64,000 nt of DNA from Saprospiraceae bacterium (GTDB lineage: Bacteria; Bacteroidota; Bacteroidia; Chitinophagales; Saprospiraceae), in assembly GCA_016711125.1 (NCBI GenBank), contig JADJTQ010000012.1, forward strand, positions 558,001-622,000. Reading direction: 5' to 3'. Under the pieces are notes generated by a model, which saw only the letters and a program-made list of their open reading frames with translations, was not told the origin of the DNA and searched no databases. The translations under genes and the position numbers were made by a program. Shown here piece by piece: positions 19,161-28,016 of the stretch (positions within the stretch are counted from its first letter, which is position 1; every line of letters starts with the position of its first letter).

Positions 19161-20303
19161 TTATATCTTCCTCTTCGTGCTTACCTCCTGCGTACTTGGA
19201 TTTTTCTTCCCTCGGGGCCTATCCTTATTGGATAACTCCCATTCAACTCTTTCTAACAATACCTCAAAGTCAAATTGAGTAACCATTCGGTCTTCTCTAT
19301 CGGGAAACATTTTTTTGAATGGAAATTTATGATTGACCTTGATGCCCAATTTGTAGAAAGCGGACAAGAGCTGACCGCTCGACAGCCGGGCAGGCACTCT
19401 CAGTGATACCGAAGGATAGATTCCACCCTCCCAGTTGGGGACTAGCCAGGGTGTCACCTCTGGATATACTTGAAGGTCACGTTCGATCAGCACTTTGCGC
19501 GTGGGCAATTTGTGGTTTCTGGTCCACCAAAGATCTTTGACGTCCTCCATGGCTGCAAAGGTCTCCTCATTGGTACTAACGGCTCCAAGGCGACAGAGGC
19601 TTTCATCAATCAGTTGAGTCATGGCCTGATCATACGGAAGATCACTCTTCAATGCTTCGATGCCCAAAGTGATCCCCAAAACATTTGAATAAGCATCTTC
19701 GACCGAAAAACTAGAATAGCGTTCGGGTATCATCGGTACCATCGAAGCTCCAAACCAAGTCGCTATCTCATGCCAAACCGAAATGTCATATGCAATGGCA
19801 CCTGCCAGCAAACGGGTATCAAATACCGAAAGTTCGCATGAAAGATTGAGTTGCAATGACTTCGCTCCTCCTTCGTACCGGAGTGGTAATATAGATTCTC
19901 CCGTACCCTTTAAAGCCTCAATCTGTAAAAATAAATAGGCAGTCCAGTCAGCCTGGTCTCGTACATGTCCTAGATCAATAAAACCACCCCTGGCCGTGTA
20001 AATGATGCCATTTCCTTCTTCCTGACTCCCTAGATACCGATGTTCGCCTAATTCACTAATGCTGATAATCTGGGTCACTTTCACCAGCGGTAGACCAACC
20101 ATTTTGAGGTTAGAACCAAATGAGCAGCAGGTTCGTATGATGCGAGGTGGTACTTTTTCCATTTCCGGGTATTCCAATACGGGAGCAGTTGCCCACAATG
20201 AACTCCCTTGGATAAGCAATAAAAGAAGCAAGGGGGTTAACCCCTTCTTTGCCACTGTGGCATACCAAATTCTCAAAATATGATAGTGAACTGTTCTCTC
20301 CAA
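19161..20303 (-). CDS. DUF4056 domain-containing exported protein
   Basis: A 380-residue protein with a hydrophobic N-terminal segment (LTPLLLLLLIQGSSLWA) that looks like a signal peptide, then the mature start VPPRIIRTCCSFG, which is the opening I associate with DUF4056, plus GGFIDLGHVRDQADW and ISVWHEIATWFGAS further on. The HVRD and WHE motifs could be catalytic, but the family function is unknown. The first codon gives a long n-region (about 20 residues), and a start within KKGLTPLL cannot be ruled out. It is convergent with the LytTR gene, 23 bases away. Confidence 0.65.
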   Translation of the reverse strand: MERTVHYHILRIWYATVAKKGLTPLLLLLLIQGSSLWATAPVLEYPEMEKVPPRIIRTCCSFGSNLKMVGLPLVKVTQIISISELGEHRYLGSQEEGNGIIYTARGGFIDLGHVRDQADWTAYLFLQIEALKGTGESILPLRYEGGAKSLQLNLSCELSVFDTRLLAGAIAYDISVWHEIATWFGASMVPMIPERYSSFSVEDAYSNVLGITLGIEALKSDLPYDQAMTQLIDESLCRLGAVSTNEETFAAMEDVKDLWWTRNHKLPTRKVLIERDLQVYPEVTPWLVPNWEGGIYPSVSLRVPARLSSGQLLSAFYKLGIKVNHKFPFKKMFPDREDRMVTQFDFEVLLERVEWELSNKDRPRGKKNPSTQEVSTKRKI

Positions 20304-20649
20304 AGTTTGGCTTTTTTAAGATCACAGGATGGATTCATCCAAGTGAAAAACACAGACTAAACAACCTTCAAACGAAAGCGCGGCAAAGTTATGATAATGA
20401 GTGACCTTTTATTAAGAATTATTGTGAAGTTAGTGAAGACACCGCTTACCTCAGACTCACGGTGTGCCATCACTCAGGCGGCCAGAGTGAAGATCTAAAC
20501 ATTCAAAAAAGTTTTAATCTTACGGTCAAGTGGATAAGCTACCGACCGAATGAGCTAAGAGCTTTCAAATTCATCTCCATAAAATTTCTAAAAATTGGAT
20601 GGGAACGCTTATTTTGGCATCTTGAGAATATCTATTAAAAAACACTGAA
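20304..20649. other. Intergenic region, nothing recognised
   Basis: About 346 bases between the divergent DUF4056 and serine hydrolase genes, expected to hold both promoters. No good TAnnTTTG element, RNA gene or strong repeat was found. Confidence 0.4.
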
Positions 20650-21957
20650 ATGCCCGATCCTACATCTCATCCATTACACTATAGATTCCTAATCGTCGCA
20701 CTCTTTCTGCCGTTGCCGCTTTTTTCACAAACTCCCACTCTGTCAAAGGCTGTCGCGCTCACAACTGCAAACCCCGAATCAGTAGGAATGTCATCAAGTC
20801 GGCTTGCACGAATCGACCAAATGTGTCTAGATGCGATCGAAAATCAGGAGGTCCCCGGTATCGTTGCACTGGTCGCCAGGCACGGAAAAATTGTCTTCCA
20901 TAAGGCATTTGGACAGGCAACGGCTGATGGCCGGGTTCAGAAAAACGATGACATTTTCAGAATTGCATCCCAGAGTAAAGCAATTACCTCTACCGCCGTT
21001 ATGATGTTATGGGAAGAAGGTAAATTCCGACTGGATGACCCAATATCTGATTATATCCCGGAATTCAGGAATCCTCAGATTTTAGCAAATTTTCGTTATA
21101 GTGACACATCATATACAACCACTCCCGCCGATAAAGAAATTACAATTCGTCATTTACTCACACATACCTCTGGTCTGGGATATGGTATTATCGATGGAGA
21201 CGAGCGATTCAAAATGATTTATCAAAAGGCCGGAATCACCGATCTTTTTAGCACACAGCCTGTCACTATCAAAGAAAGTGTTTTAAAATTAGCTAACCTA
21301 CCTCTGCATCACAATCCTGGAGAAAAATATACCTATAGCGAAGGTCTCGATGTCTTGGGATACTTTATCGAGGTCATTTCAGGCCTGTCATTTGACGAAT
21401 TTTTAAGAACCCGACTATTTGATCCTTTGGGCATGAGCGACACTTATTTCTATCTCCCTGATTCAAAGGCTAAAAGGCTTGTTGCAGTACAGCAACGATT
21501 AAATAATGAGTGGAGCCAGTACCCGGTGACCTTCTATGACACCGATTACCCCATAAAAGGGGCAAAGAGTTTCTATTCGGGTGGTGCCGGGCTATCGAGC
21601 ACGGCAAGAGATTACGCGACCTTTCTGCAAATGTACCTCAATGGTGGTGCCCTAAATGGTGTACGAATTTTAAGCCGAACCACGGTTCAATCCATATTAA
21701 GTAACCAGGTGGGTGAATTACTTGGCGATCAAAGAAACTACGGGCTTGCGTTCGGTCTCACAACGGCAATTGGTGCTGCAAAAGGCGGTAATGCCTCAAC
21801 TGGCACTTTTGATTGGGGTGGATACTTCAATACCCAGTATTTTGCAGACCCACAAGAAGGGTTGATTGGAGTTATTATGAAACAAACCCAAGGTCCGGTC
21901 TCAGATCAAACCAGTTGGAAATTTCGAATTCTGGTTGAACAAGCCGTAGATGACTGA
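20650..21957 (+). CDS. Secreted serine hydrolase, class C beta-lactamase/EstB family
   Basis: A 435-residue protein (PF00144). A signal peptide (VALFLPLPLFSQ) is followed by the nucleophile motif ASQSKAITSTAVMML (SxxK), HLLTHTSGLGYG, the YSE motif in KYTYSEGLDVLGYF (position of the Tyr general base) and GGAGLSSTARDYATFL. The C-terminal GTFDWGGYFNTQYF matches the family's third motif region. Members are esterases, D-aminopeptidases or carboxypeptidases rather than antibiotic-resistance enzymes, and the substrate is not evident. It is monocistronic, facing a 311-base gap. Confidence 0.9.
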   Translation: MPDPTSHPLHYRFLIVALFLPLPLFSQTPTLSKAVALTTANPESVGMSSSRLARIDQMCLDAIENQEVPGIVALVARHGKIVFHKAFGQATADGRVQKNDDIFRIASQSKAITSTAVMMLWEEGKFRLDDPISDYIPEFRNPQILANFRYSDTSYTTTPADKEITIRHLLTHTSGLGYGIIDGDERFKMIYQKAGITDLFSTQPVTIKESVLKLANLPLHHNPGEKYTYSEGLDVLGYFIEVISGLSFDEFLRTRLFDPLGMSDTYFYLPDSKAKRLVAVQQRLNNEWSQYPVTFYDTDYPIKGAKSFYSGGAGLSSTARDYATFLQMYLNGGALNGVRILSRTTVQSILSNQVGELLGDQRNYGLAFGLTTAIGAAKGGNASTGTFDWGGYFNTQYFADPQEGLIGVIMKQTQGPVSDQTSWKFRILVEQAVDD

Positions 21958-22268
21958 TCCTGGCATTTTATGACCATCCGGAGGGTCTAAAGAACCTGTA
22001 AGCCCCATGTCTTTGTCCTTGTCCTCAAAGCCGATTGCTTGGCCGGAATTCGATTGTAGTAGGTCCTTCTATAGAAATCGCAAAACTCTTTTTGGAAAAG
22101 AACTAGCGTTCAAAAAGAAATGAGGAACCCTCAAAATAAATTATCGATTTGATACTAAAAATCAAATGTCCGTTAAACAGTGGAAGGCAAAATTTTTCCC
22201 AACGATTTGGAATCCTTATGTCAATTTTCTATGATCTTCCCGTCCCATCCGGAAATAAACAATCTTCG
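21958..22268. other. Intergenic region, nothing recognised
   Basis: 311 bases between the convergent serine hydrolase and first Rrf2 genes. There is a weak TGAGG/CCTCA hairpin near 22121 but no convincing terminator, and no coding frame with family resemblance. Confidence 0.35.
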
Positions 22269-22709
22269 CTATTCTTCAATATTCATTAATTTCAGATCAA
22301 GGGCTTTTATGCGTTCAGCTGATTCAGCGATGGTTTCATTCTGTATTAACCGGTAGAATCGATCACGAAACTTTTTGACCACGTGGTGATAAGGACAAGG
22401 TTTGTCATTCGAGCAGTTATCCAGACCAAGTACACATTCTTTAAAAACTTGAGGACCTTCGATGCATTCGATTACCGATATCAGGCTTTTATTGGCGTTT
22501 TCTTTGCTCAGGTAAAACCCACCCTTACGACCTTTACTGGAAGATATCAGGTGGTGTCTGCTAAGTTGTTGCAGGATCTTTGCAAGGAAATGCCGAGGTA
22601 TTTCCAGCTTCTCTGAGAGCTTTTCGACGCCTACCGTCTCATTTGATTGAGCAGAGGCCATGTACAGCACCGCTCTCATTGCATATTCACATGATTTGCT
22701 GAACTTCAA
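22269..22709 (-). CDS. Rrf2 family transcriptional regulator (first copy)
   Basis: A winged-helix Rrf2 protein. From a TTG start at 22709 it begins LKFSKSCEYAMRAVLYMA, aligning with the start of the second Rrf2 gene of this window; the literal frame extends 27 residues further to 22790, overlapping the upstream gene, which I think is not translated. The recognition helix HFLAKILQQLSRHHLISS and wing KGRKGGFYLSKEN are clear. Three cysteines in CVLGLDNCSNDKPC (C-x6-C-x5-C) could hold an Fe-S cluster, as in NsrR and IscR, making it a plausible NO or redox sensor. It closes the minus-strand arm of the nos island. Confidence 0.88.
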   Translation of the reverse strand: MKFSKSCEYAMRAVLYMASAQSNETVGVEKLSEKLEIPRHFLAKILQQLSRHHLISSSKGRKGGFYLSKENANKSLISVIECIEGPQVFKECVLGLDNCSNDKPCPYHHVVKKFRDRFYRLIQNETIAESAERIKALDLKLMNIEE

Positions 22710-22776
22710 ATTGACTTCTTTGGTAATCGCTAAAAGTACATCTTTTTGCGATGTTAGCTCCTTGTCGGCATAAATC

Positions 22777-24018
22777 TCAGGCCGAATCACCCAAAATCAT
22801 ACCTGGCCTCGCTCTGTAAACCGACCATATATAGCATAACAGCCCTAACGGAAAGAATAGGGAAACCAATAGAATCATAAGGTGATACGATGGCATATAG
22901 CCCCATTCAATCCATAACATCAGACCCTGAATAAAAAGCAGAAGTTCAGTAGTAAGAAAACCGGTGAGAAAAAGATAAATTCCTACCTTTTCAAGCTTTT
23001 CAGTCTTTTCTCTCAATTGGTGAAAAGCACCAAAAATAAAAAGGCTAATGACGCCCAACATCAGAAGATGGATAAACCCAACGACAAAAATTCGAATAGT
23101 GTAGCTCACAATTGCCAGAGCAGGAATTGCCACCAAGGCCTGTACAATGATCTTGAGCGACAGGAAGAGAAAGGCAATCAGCCATAACGAAAGCGTCCAT
23201 GACCTTACAACTGATCTCAAGTTATGACTAATGAAATGTAGCAGTCTCCAAAAGAACAGAAGCGCTCCTAGCTGGATTGTGACGCCAATACTATTAATCC
23301 AAAACAACATCTTGTCCGGTGTTGACCAGGTAACCGACAAAGCGAAGGTGAGAATGCAAGAAACAAGCAGCAACCAATAAAACCAGGAAAAAAGTGATTG
23401 CTTAACGTGGATCGAAGAATCTTCTAAGTACTTGAAGAAAAGACCTAATACCCCAAAAATAAACCAACCATTAAATTGATAATGCAGGAAGAACTGAATC
23501 GCACCATAATACCAAGCAGTTCCCTTTAATGAAGAATTCATAATAGCGCCCAATGCCCAGGTCCCCAAAGTAGATACAAATAGAAGAATGAGCGCCGATT
23601 TTAGGAAAAGTACTGAATTCCGGTTAACATAGCTTTTAGGTTTCAAATCTCGAAAGACCTGGATCATAAAAACATAACTAAGCACGAGATGAAGTGTGGT
23701 AAAGGATATCGAAAATAATCCATAACCCTGCACGGGGAAGCTGAAGAACATGCCAATCACGACAATTTGAGTTAGCCAAAATAGGCGTGCATAAATGGAT
23801 CGCTTCAGATCGAAAAAACGAACAATCAGTATATACAGTCCACTATAGAGCCAACCCATCATCGCGACATGCGAATGAGTATGTTGCAAGTGGCGAAACT
23901 GCAGCCATTCGGGTAACTCTCCTACAAAGGCATACCTAAGCATGACCCCTAGACATGCTGCGATCACAAACGAAGCCAAAGCTGTAAGAGTCCATAACCT
24001 AAATATTCGTTCAGACAT
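22777..24018 (-). CDS. Twelve-helix membrane protein with His-rich motif, nos-island associated
   Basis: A 413-residue, strongly hydrophobic protein with about 12 membrane segments. Near residue 44 it has RHLQHTHSHVAMMGWLYSGL, resembling the histidine-bearing second helix of haem-copper oxidase/NorB subunit I or of NnrS-type proteins; FFLHYQFNGWF near residue 178 is a second possible ligand region. It is too short and too diverged to be a recognised cytochrome oxidase. It lies between a c-type cytochrome and an Rrf2 regulator next to nosZ, so a role in nitrogen-oxide respiration or nitrosative stress is plausible but inferred. Family not firmly identified. Confidence 0.7.
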   Translation of the reverse strand: MSERIFRLWTLTALASFVIAACLGVMLRYAFVGELPEWLQFRHLQHTHSHVAMMGWLYSGLYILIVRFFDLKRSIYARLFWLTQIVVIGMFFSFPVQGYGLFSISFTTLHLVLSYVFMIQVFRDLKPKSYVNRNSVLFLKSALILLFVSTLGTWALGAIMNSSLKGTAWYYGAIQFFLHYQFNGWFIFGVLGLFFKYLEDSSIHVKQSLFSWFYWLLLVSCILTFALSVTWSTPDKMLFWINSIGVTIQLGALLFFWRLLHFISHNLRSVVRSWTLSLWLIAFLFLSLKIIVQALVAIPALAIVSYTIRIFVVGFIHLLMLGVISLFIFGAFHQLREKTEKLEKVGIYLFLTGFLTTELLLFIQGLMLWIEWGYMPSYHLMILLVSLFFPLGLLCYIWSVYRARPGMILGDSA

Positions 24019-24172
24019 AGGTATTAGATGCTAGAAGTTGATGTAACAGCTAAAAGCTGTCTGCGAACTGTGTTCGCTCGAGACCAAATAAAGCAGATCT
24101 TTCAGATATCACAGAAACGAATCGAGATATCAAAAGATCTGCTTGCGATTCAGATGCAATACGGTATGCCCT

Positions 24173-24633
24173 CTATTTTGCCTTGTCGTTGCTGTAGAAA
24201 AACTCCAGGATGTCTCTTGCCTCTGTTTCTTTTACATTTTGATTAGGCATGCGGGTTAGGCACTCTTCTAATAGTGCCTGGGCCGCTGGGTCTTTCTCAA
24301 GCATGGCATCTGTATTAGTCACCATATTCATGATCCATTCAGGCTGTCGCCTTGATGTTACTCCCGCAAAACCAGGACCAACCACCCGTTGAGCTGTAAG
24401 CTTATGACAGGCAGAGCATTTCATGTCATAGATGGCACTACCCCGTTTAACCATTTCAGCATCTAGCGGATTATTTAAAGCGACATTTTGATTTCGCCAA
24501 CTCCTTTGCCATCATCGGCAGCGGCCGGCTGAGTTGGGGTGCTATCAGACGATGCTGCACTACTTTCAGGTGCACTACTACCACCACAGCTGTATAATGT
24601 CACCATTAATACCAGTATTAAAAATTCTTTCAT
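24173..24633 (-). CDS. c-type cytochrome lipoprotein, frameshifted
   Basis: About 153 residues when repaired. The first frame gives a lipoprotein signal (MKEFLILVLMVTLYSCGGSS) and a Ser/Ala-rich linker to GKGVGEIK; the second gives LNNPLDAEMVKRGSAIYDMK, then the haem motif CSACH and the axial Met in LTRMPNQNV. Adding one A to the A4 run (T4 on the plus strand, 24486-24489) joins the frames. A small membrane-anchored cytochrome is the expected electron donor for the Sec-type NosZ encoded 1.3 kb away. It lies 19 bases downstream of the second Rrf2 gene. Confidence 0.85.
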
Positions 24634-24652
24634 GACTTTAGATTATTGATTT

Positions 24653-25084
24653 TTAAATATTGATTTTAAGATTATTTGTTCTAATTCTCTGAGCAGACTC
24701 CTCAATTGTTTCCTCTTCAACAAGGATCAAAAACTGATCCCTGTATTTTCGAACAGTTCCGTGATATGGGCAGGGATTTTCATTAGAGCATTCAGCCAGC
24801 CCCAAGACACATTCCCTGAATGCTCTGGCACCATCCATACATTCTATAACAGCCAATAAATTCGATTTCTGATTCTCTTTGGTCAGATAAAAACCGCCAT
24901 TGCGGCCTTTGGAAGACGAAACAAGACGATTGCGAGTTAGCTGCTGCAAGATCTTAGCTAAGAAATGCTTAGGCACGTCAAGTTTCGCAGCCAAGTCTTC
25001 TACTCCCATTTTCTGATCTTCCGAGGTATAAACCGCAAGATAAAGAATAGCTCTGATTGCATACTTACACGATTTGCTAAACAT
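24653..25084 (-). CDS. Rrf2 family transcriptional regulator (second copy)
   Basis: A 143-residue protein opening MFSKSCKYAIRAILYLA, with recognition helix HFLAKILQQLTRNRLVSS and wing KGRNGGFYLTKEN. Cysteines in CVLGLAECSNENPC keep the C-x6-C-x5-C spacing of the first copy, so both could bind an Fe-S cluster. The two copies are clearly paralogous (nearly identical helix and wing regions) and flank the cytochrome and 12-helix protein genes. Its place between fasciclin and cytochrome genes, next to nosZ, suggests NO- or oxygen-responsive control of this island. That is inference from family precedent (NsrR). Confidence 0.9.
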   Translation of the reverse strand: MFSKSCKYAIRAILYLAVYTSEDQKMGVEDLAAKLDVPKHFLAKILQQLTRNRLVSSSKGRNGGFYLTKENQKSNLLAVIECMDGARAFRECVLGLAECSNENPCPYHGTVRKYRDQFLILVEEETIEESAQRIRTNNLKINI

Positions 25085-25171
25085 TTGCTATTACATGTAT
25101 TTTGGTGAACGGAAAAATAGTCCTTACCAACCCGGCCAAGTCTTAGGATGAAGGTTGATTATGGCTATATC

Positions 25172-25741
25172 CTATCCTGGTGGTAGCAGGACACCGTCTA
25201 TCACATGTACATAACCATTCGAGGCTTTGATTGAAGCCAAAACTTGATAGCCGTTGACCATGGTTACCCCATCTATCACCTCAACTTTTACTTTATCTCC
25301 AGTGGCCTGTCCGATACCCATCACACCCTTAATGTTGGTGGCATCGTAGTTGCCCGGAGCAGCGTGAAAAGTGATGATATTGGCTAAAGTGGCCTTATTC
25401 TCTGGTTTCAGGAGATCTTCAACCGTACCCGGAGGCAATTTCTCAAAAGCAGCATTAGTAGGTGCAAAAACCGTCAGGGGTCCCGCATTTGATAAAATAT
25501 GTTCCATTGCTGCTGCTTGTACAGCGGCCACCAGCGTCGTATGGTCTTTAGATGACATTGCAATCCTAAGGATATCCATAGCTGATTCGTTGTCGGCGAC
25601 ACCTGCCTGACCACGTAATCTTCCAGGTTCTTCTTTTTGCATGCCACTATCGGATGCGACCGGTTGACTGACTGGACCACCACAAGCGATCAAACATATT
25701 GACAGGATGGGTATTAGTAAGTTAAAGAAAGAGTTTTTCAT
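25172..25741 (-). CDS. Fasciclin (FAS1) domain lipoprotein
   Basis: A 189-residue protein with a lipoprotein signal (LLIPILSICLIACGG) and a single FAS1 domain at about residues 50-188: GPLTVFAPTNAAFEKLPPGT (H1 region) and GYVHVIDGVLLP (H2 region). FAS1 lipoproteins are surface or periplasmic adhesion proteins; homologues are found close to nos and cytochrome clusters in Bacteroidota, with unknown contribution. It is first in the minus-strand arm and divergent from nosZ. Confidence 0.92.
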   Translation of the reverse strand: MKNSFFNLLIPILSICLIACGGPVSQPVASDSGMQKEEPGRLRGQAGVADNESAMDILRIAMSSKDHTTLVAAVQAAAMEHILSNAGPLTVFAPTNAAFEKLPPGTVEDLLKPENKATLANIITFHAAPGNYDATNIKGVMGIGQATGDKVKVEVIDGVTMVNGYQVLASIKASNGYVHVIDGVLLPPG

Positions 25742-25781
25742 TTGGATTCATATTTATTATTACGATGATATTTTACAGTGT

Positions 25782-25808
25782 CGGATGATGATCTTCCTCA
25801 CTCATCCG
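25782..25808. promoter_or_regulatory. Inverted repeat between fasciclin gene and nosZ
   Basis: CGGATGA and TCATCCG form a perfect 7-base inverted repeat with a 13-base centre in the divergent intergenic region. It could be an operator shared by the two arms or an early hairpin of the fasciclin transcript. No T-run follows, so it is not a typical terminator. Confidence 0.3.
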
Positions 25809-25868
25809 GGGCGCAAAGTTAGTTTTAATTTTTAATAGGACAATAATATCTTTTTATCTTTTTAATTG

Positions 25869-25876
25869 TATATTTG
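25869..25876 (+). promoter_or_regulatory. Putative -7 element of the nosZ promoter
   Basis: TATATTTG exactly matches the Bacteroidota -7 consensus TAnnTTTG, with an AT-rich stretch upstream but no clear -33 TTTG. Transcription would start near 25883, giving a leader of about 50 bases to ATG 25934. This excludes the earlier in-frame start at 25874. A small palindrome ATGATCAT follows at about 25889. Confidence 0.5.
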
Positions 25877-25933
25877 CACCTTGAAAATATGATCATGATT
25901 ATTTCTTTAACCTCTTCAAAAAATGGAATACCA

Positions 25934-27892
25934 ATGAAAGATTTGATTGGCTATATATTGATTCTGGCATTTGTTGCCACCAGCTGTAATCCAGCGATGT
26001 CTCCTGCCACCGGAGGTGCATTAGGTGGCGATGCTGCTTCAGCGGTTTATGTCGCTCCTGGTCAATATGATGAATTTTATGCTTTTTTCTCCGGAGGATT
26101 TAGCGGTCAACTAAGCGTTTATGGATTGCCCAGTGGTCGCCTTTTAAAAGTGATCCCCGTATTTGCTCAGGACGCTGAAAAAGGATATGGCTACAATGAA
26201 GAAACCAAGCCCATGCTCAACACGACCTATGGCTTCATTCCCTAGGACGATGCCCATCACCCGGAACTTTCTCAAACCAATGGGGAAACCGATGGACGAT
26301 GGATTTTCATCAATGGTAATAATACACCAAGGATAGCCAGGATTGATCTTGCTACTTTTGAAACGGCAGAGATCATAGAAATACCCAATAGTGGTGGAAA
26401 TCACAGTTCACCATTCACGACCGAAAACACAGAGTACGTGGTAGCTGGTACTCGCTTTAGTGTACCATTCCCACAAAAAGACGTTGCTATTAAAAGCTAT
26501 GCCGAGAACTTTAAAGGAATGCTCAGTTTTATCAAGGTTGGGGATGATGGTCACATGAGTATTGCCTTTCAGATATTACTGCCGGCTTTTGATTATGACC
26601 TTGCTCACTCGGGTAAGGGTAAATCTCATGGTTGGACGTTTTTCACCACATACAATACCGAGCAGAGTCATACTCTAATGGAGGTTAATGCCTCACAAAA
26701 TGACAAGGATTTCATTGCTGCGGTCAATTGGAAAAAAGCAGAAGAATATCTGGCCCAAGGAAAAGGCAAGGAGTTCCCAGCACCACATTTTGTGAACCGC
26801 TATGATGATAGAACTCATATGGGTACTTCCACCGAAGTAAAAACGGTAAAAGTTTTGACCCCCGAAGATTGTCCAGGTCTGGTTTACTTTCTTCCGACAC
26901 CTAAGTCTCCTCATGGCGTTGATGTTGATCCCACCGGAGAGTACATTGTTGGCAACGGAAAACTATCGGCAGACCTGACGGTACATTCATTTACCAATAT
27001 GCTGAGCGCCATTGAGGCCAAGGCCTTTGAGACTACTATTGAAGGAGTGCCAGTACTGCAGTATGATAAAGTAGTAGGTGGTGTCGTAACCAAACCAGGT
27101 CTGGGACCCCTACATACGGAATTTGACAATCAAGGTAATGCTTACACCACATTTTTTATTTCCTCAGAGGTCGTAAAATGGAAGGTAGGTACACAGGAAG
27201 TACTTGACCGGGCACCAACCTACTATTCAGTCGGGCACTTAATGATACCAGGAGGTGATTCCAGAAAACCCCAGGGTAAATATATGGTGGCTCTCAATAA
27301 GATCACCAAAGATCGCTATCTGCCCACAGGGCCGGAGATGAATCACTCTGCTCAACTATATGACATCAGTGGAGATAAAATGAAACTATTACTTGATTTT
27401 CCAACCATTGGGGAACCTCATTACGGCCAAGGAATCTCAGCCGATCGCATCGTACCTAAGAGCAAGAAATTCTTTCCGATTGAAGAAAACGAGCATCCCT
27501 ATCGTGCACTCGGTGAGAAACAAACCAAGGTAGAGCGATCCGGCAATACGGTTCATGTATATATGACTTCTATTCGAAGCCATTTCTCACCGGACAACAT
27601 AGAGGGTATCCGAGTTGGTGACGAAGTACTGGTGCATTTGACCAACCTCGAACAGGATTTTGACGTACCCCACGGCCTTGCCATTCAAGGCGCGAGAAAT
27701 GCAGAACTACTGGTCATGCCTGGACAGACGGAAACCCTACGTTGGGTGCCACAAAGAGAGGGCGTATTTCCCTTTTATTGTACTGACTTTTGCTCGGCTT
27801 TACACCAGGAAATGCAGGGATATATCCGCGTTTCTCCAGCCGGTTCAAACACTCCATTAAAGTGGAGTCTCGGAGAAGAAGAAGCCCTTTAG
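25934..27892 (+). CDS. nosZ: Nitrous-oxide reductase NosZ (clade II/Sec type) with an in-frame TAG
   Basis: Periplasmic copper enzyme reducing N2O to N2, about 652 codons from MKDLIGYILILAFVATSC. The N-terminus is a Sec lipoprotein-type signal with no twin-arginine motif, as in clade II NosZ. DDAHHPELSQTNGE, RWIFINGNNTPRIARID and PHGVDVDPTGEYIV belong to the CuZ propeller; the CuA site is CTDFCSALHQEM (Cys 616, Cys 620, His 624, Met 627). Codon 104 (26243-26245) is TAG where the family has Trp in the motif PWDD; the frame continues unchanged after it. So this is a single-base nonsense change or a base-call error, not a frameshift. Taken literally the product stops at 103 residues. Followed by an orf and nosLDFY. 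Confidence 0.93.
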
Positions 27893-27915
27893 TCCATACA
27901 CAATAATTAGATGGG

Positions 27916-27956
27916 GTAAGTGTCAAACATTACTCATTGACACTTACCTATCTTTG
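27916..27956 (+). promoter_or_regulatory. 11-base perfect inverted repeat with -7 element after nosZ
   Basis: GTAAGTGTCAA (27916-27926) and TTGACACTTAC (27937-27947) are perfect inverted repeats with a 10-base centre. One base later TATCTTTG (27949-27956) matches the TAnnTTTG -7 element. The repeat could end nosZ transcription, but there is no U-run, and its position over the expected -33 to -10 zone suits an operator for a separate promoter of the orf-nosLDFY transcript. The two roles cannot be separated here. Confidence 0.5.
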
Positions 27957-28016
27957 CCGTGAAATGAGACACTCTGACTTTCACTGGCTGCTCTTATACC
28001 ATTAAATTTGTATCTC

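Noticed and set aside
20650..21957. Antibiotic-resistance beta-lactamase
   Set aside because: Motif set fits the broad PF00144 esterase/peptidase group; no feature specific to class C resistance enzymes.
22710..22790. Upstream start of the first Rrf2 gene
   Set aside because: The added 27 residues have no counterpart in the second copy and overlap the upstream gene; a TTG at 22709 aligns with the paralogue's start.
24028..24246. Plus-strand 72-codon frame between the membrane protein and cytochrome genes
   Set aside because: Partly antisense to the cytochrome gene; no recognisable pattern or ribosome site.
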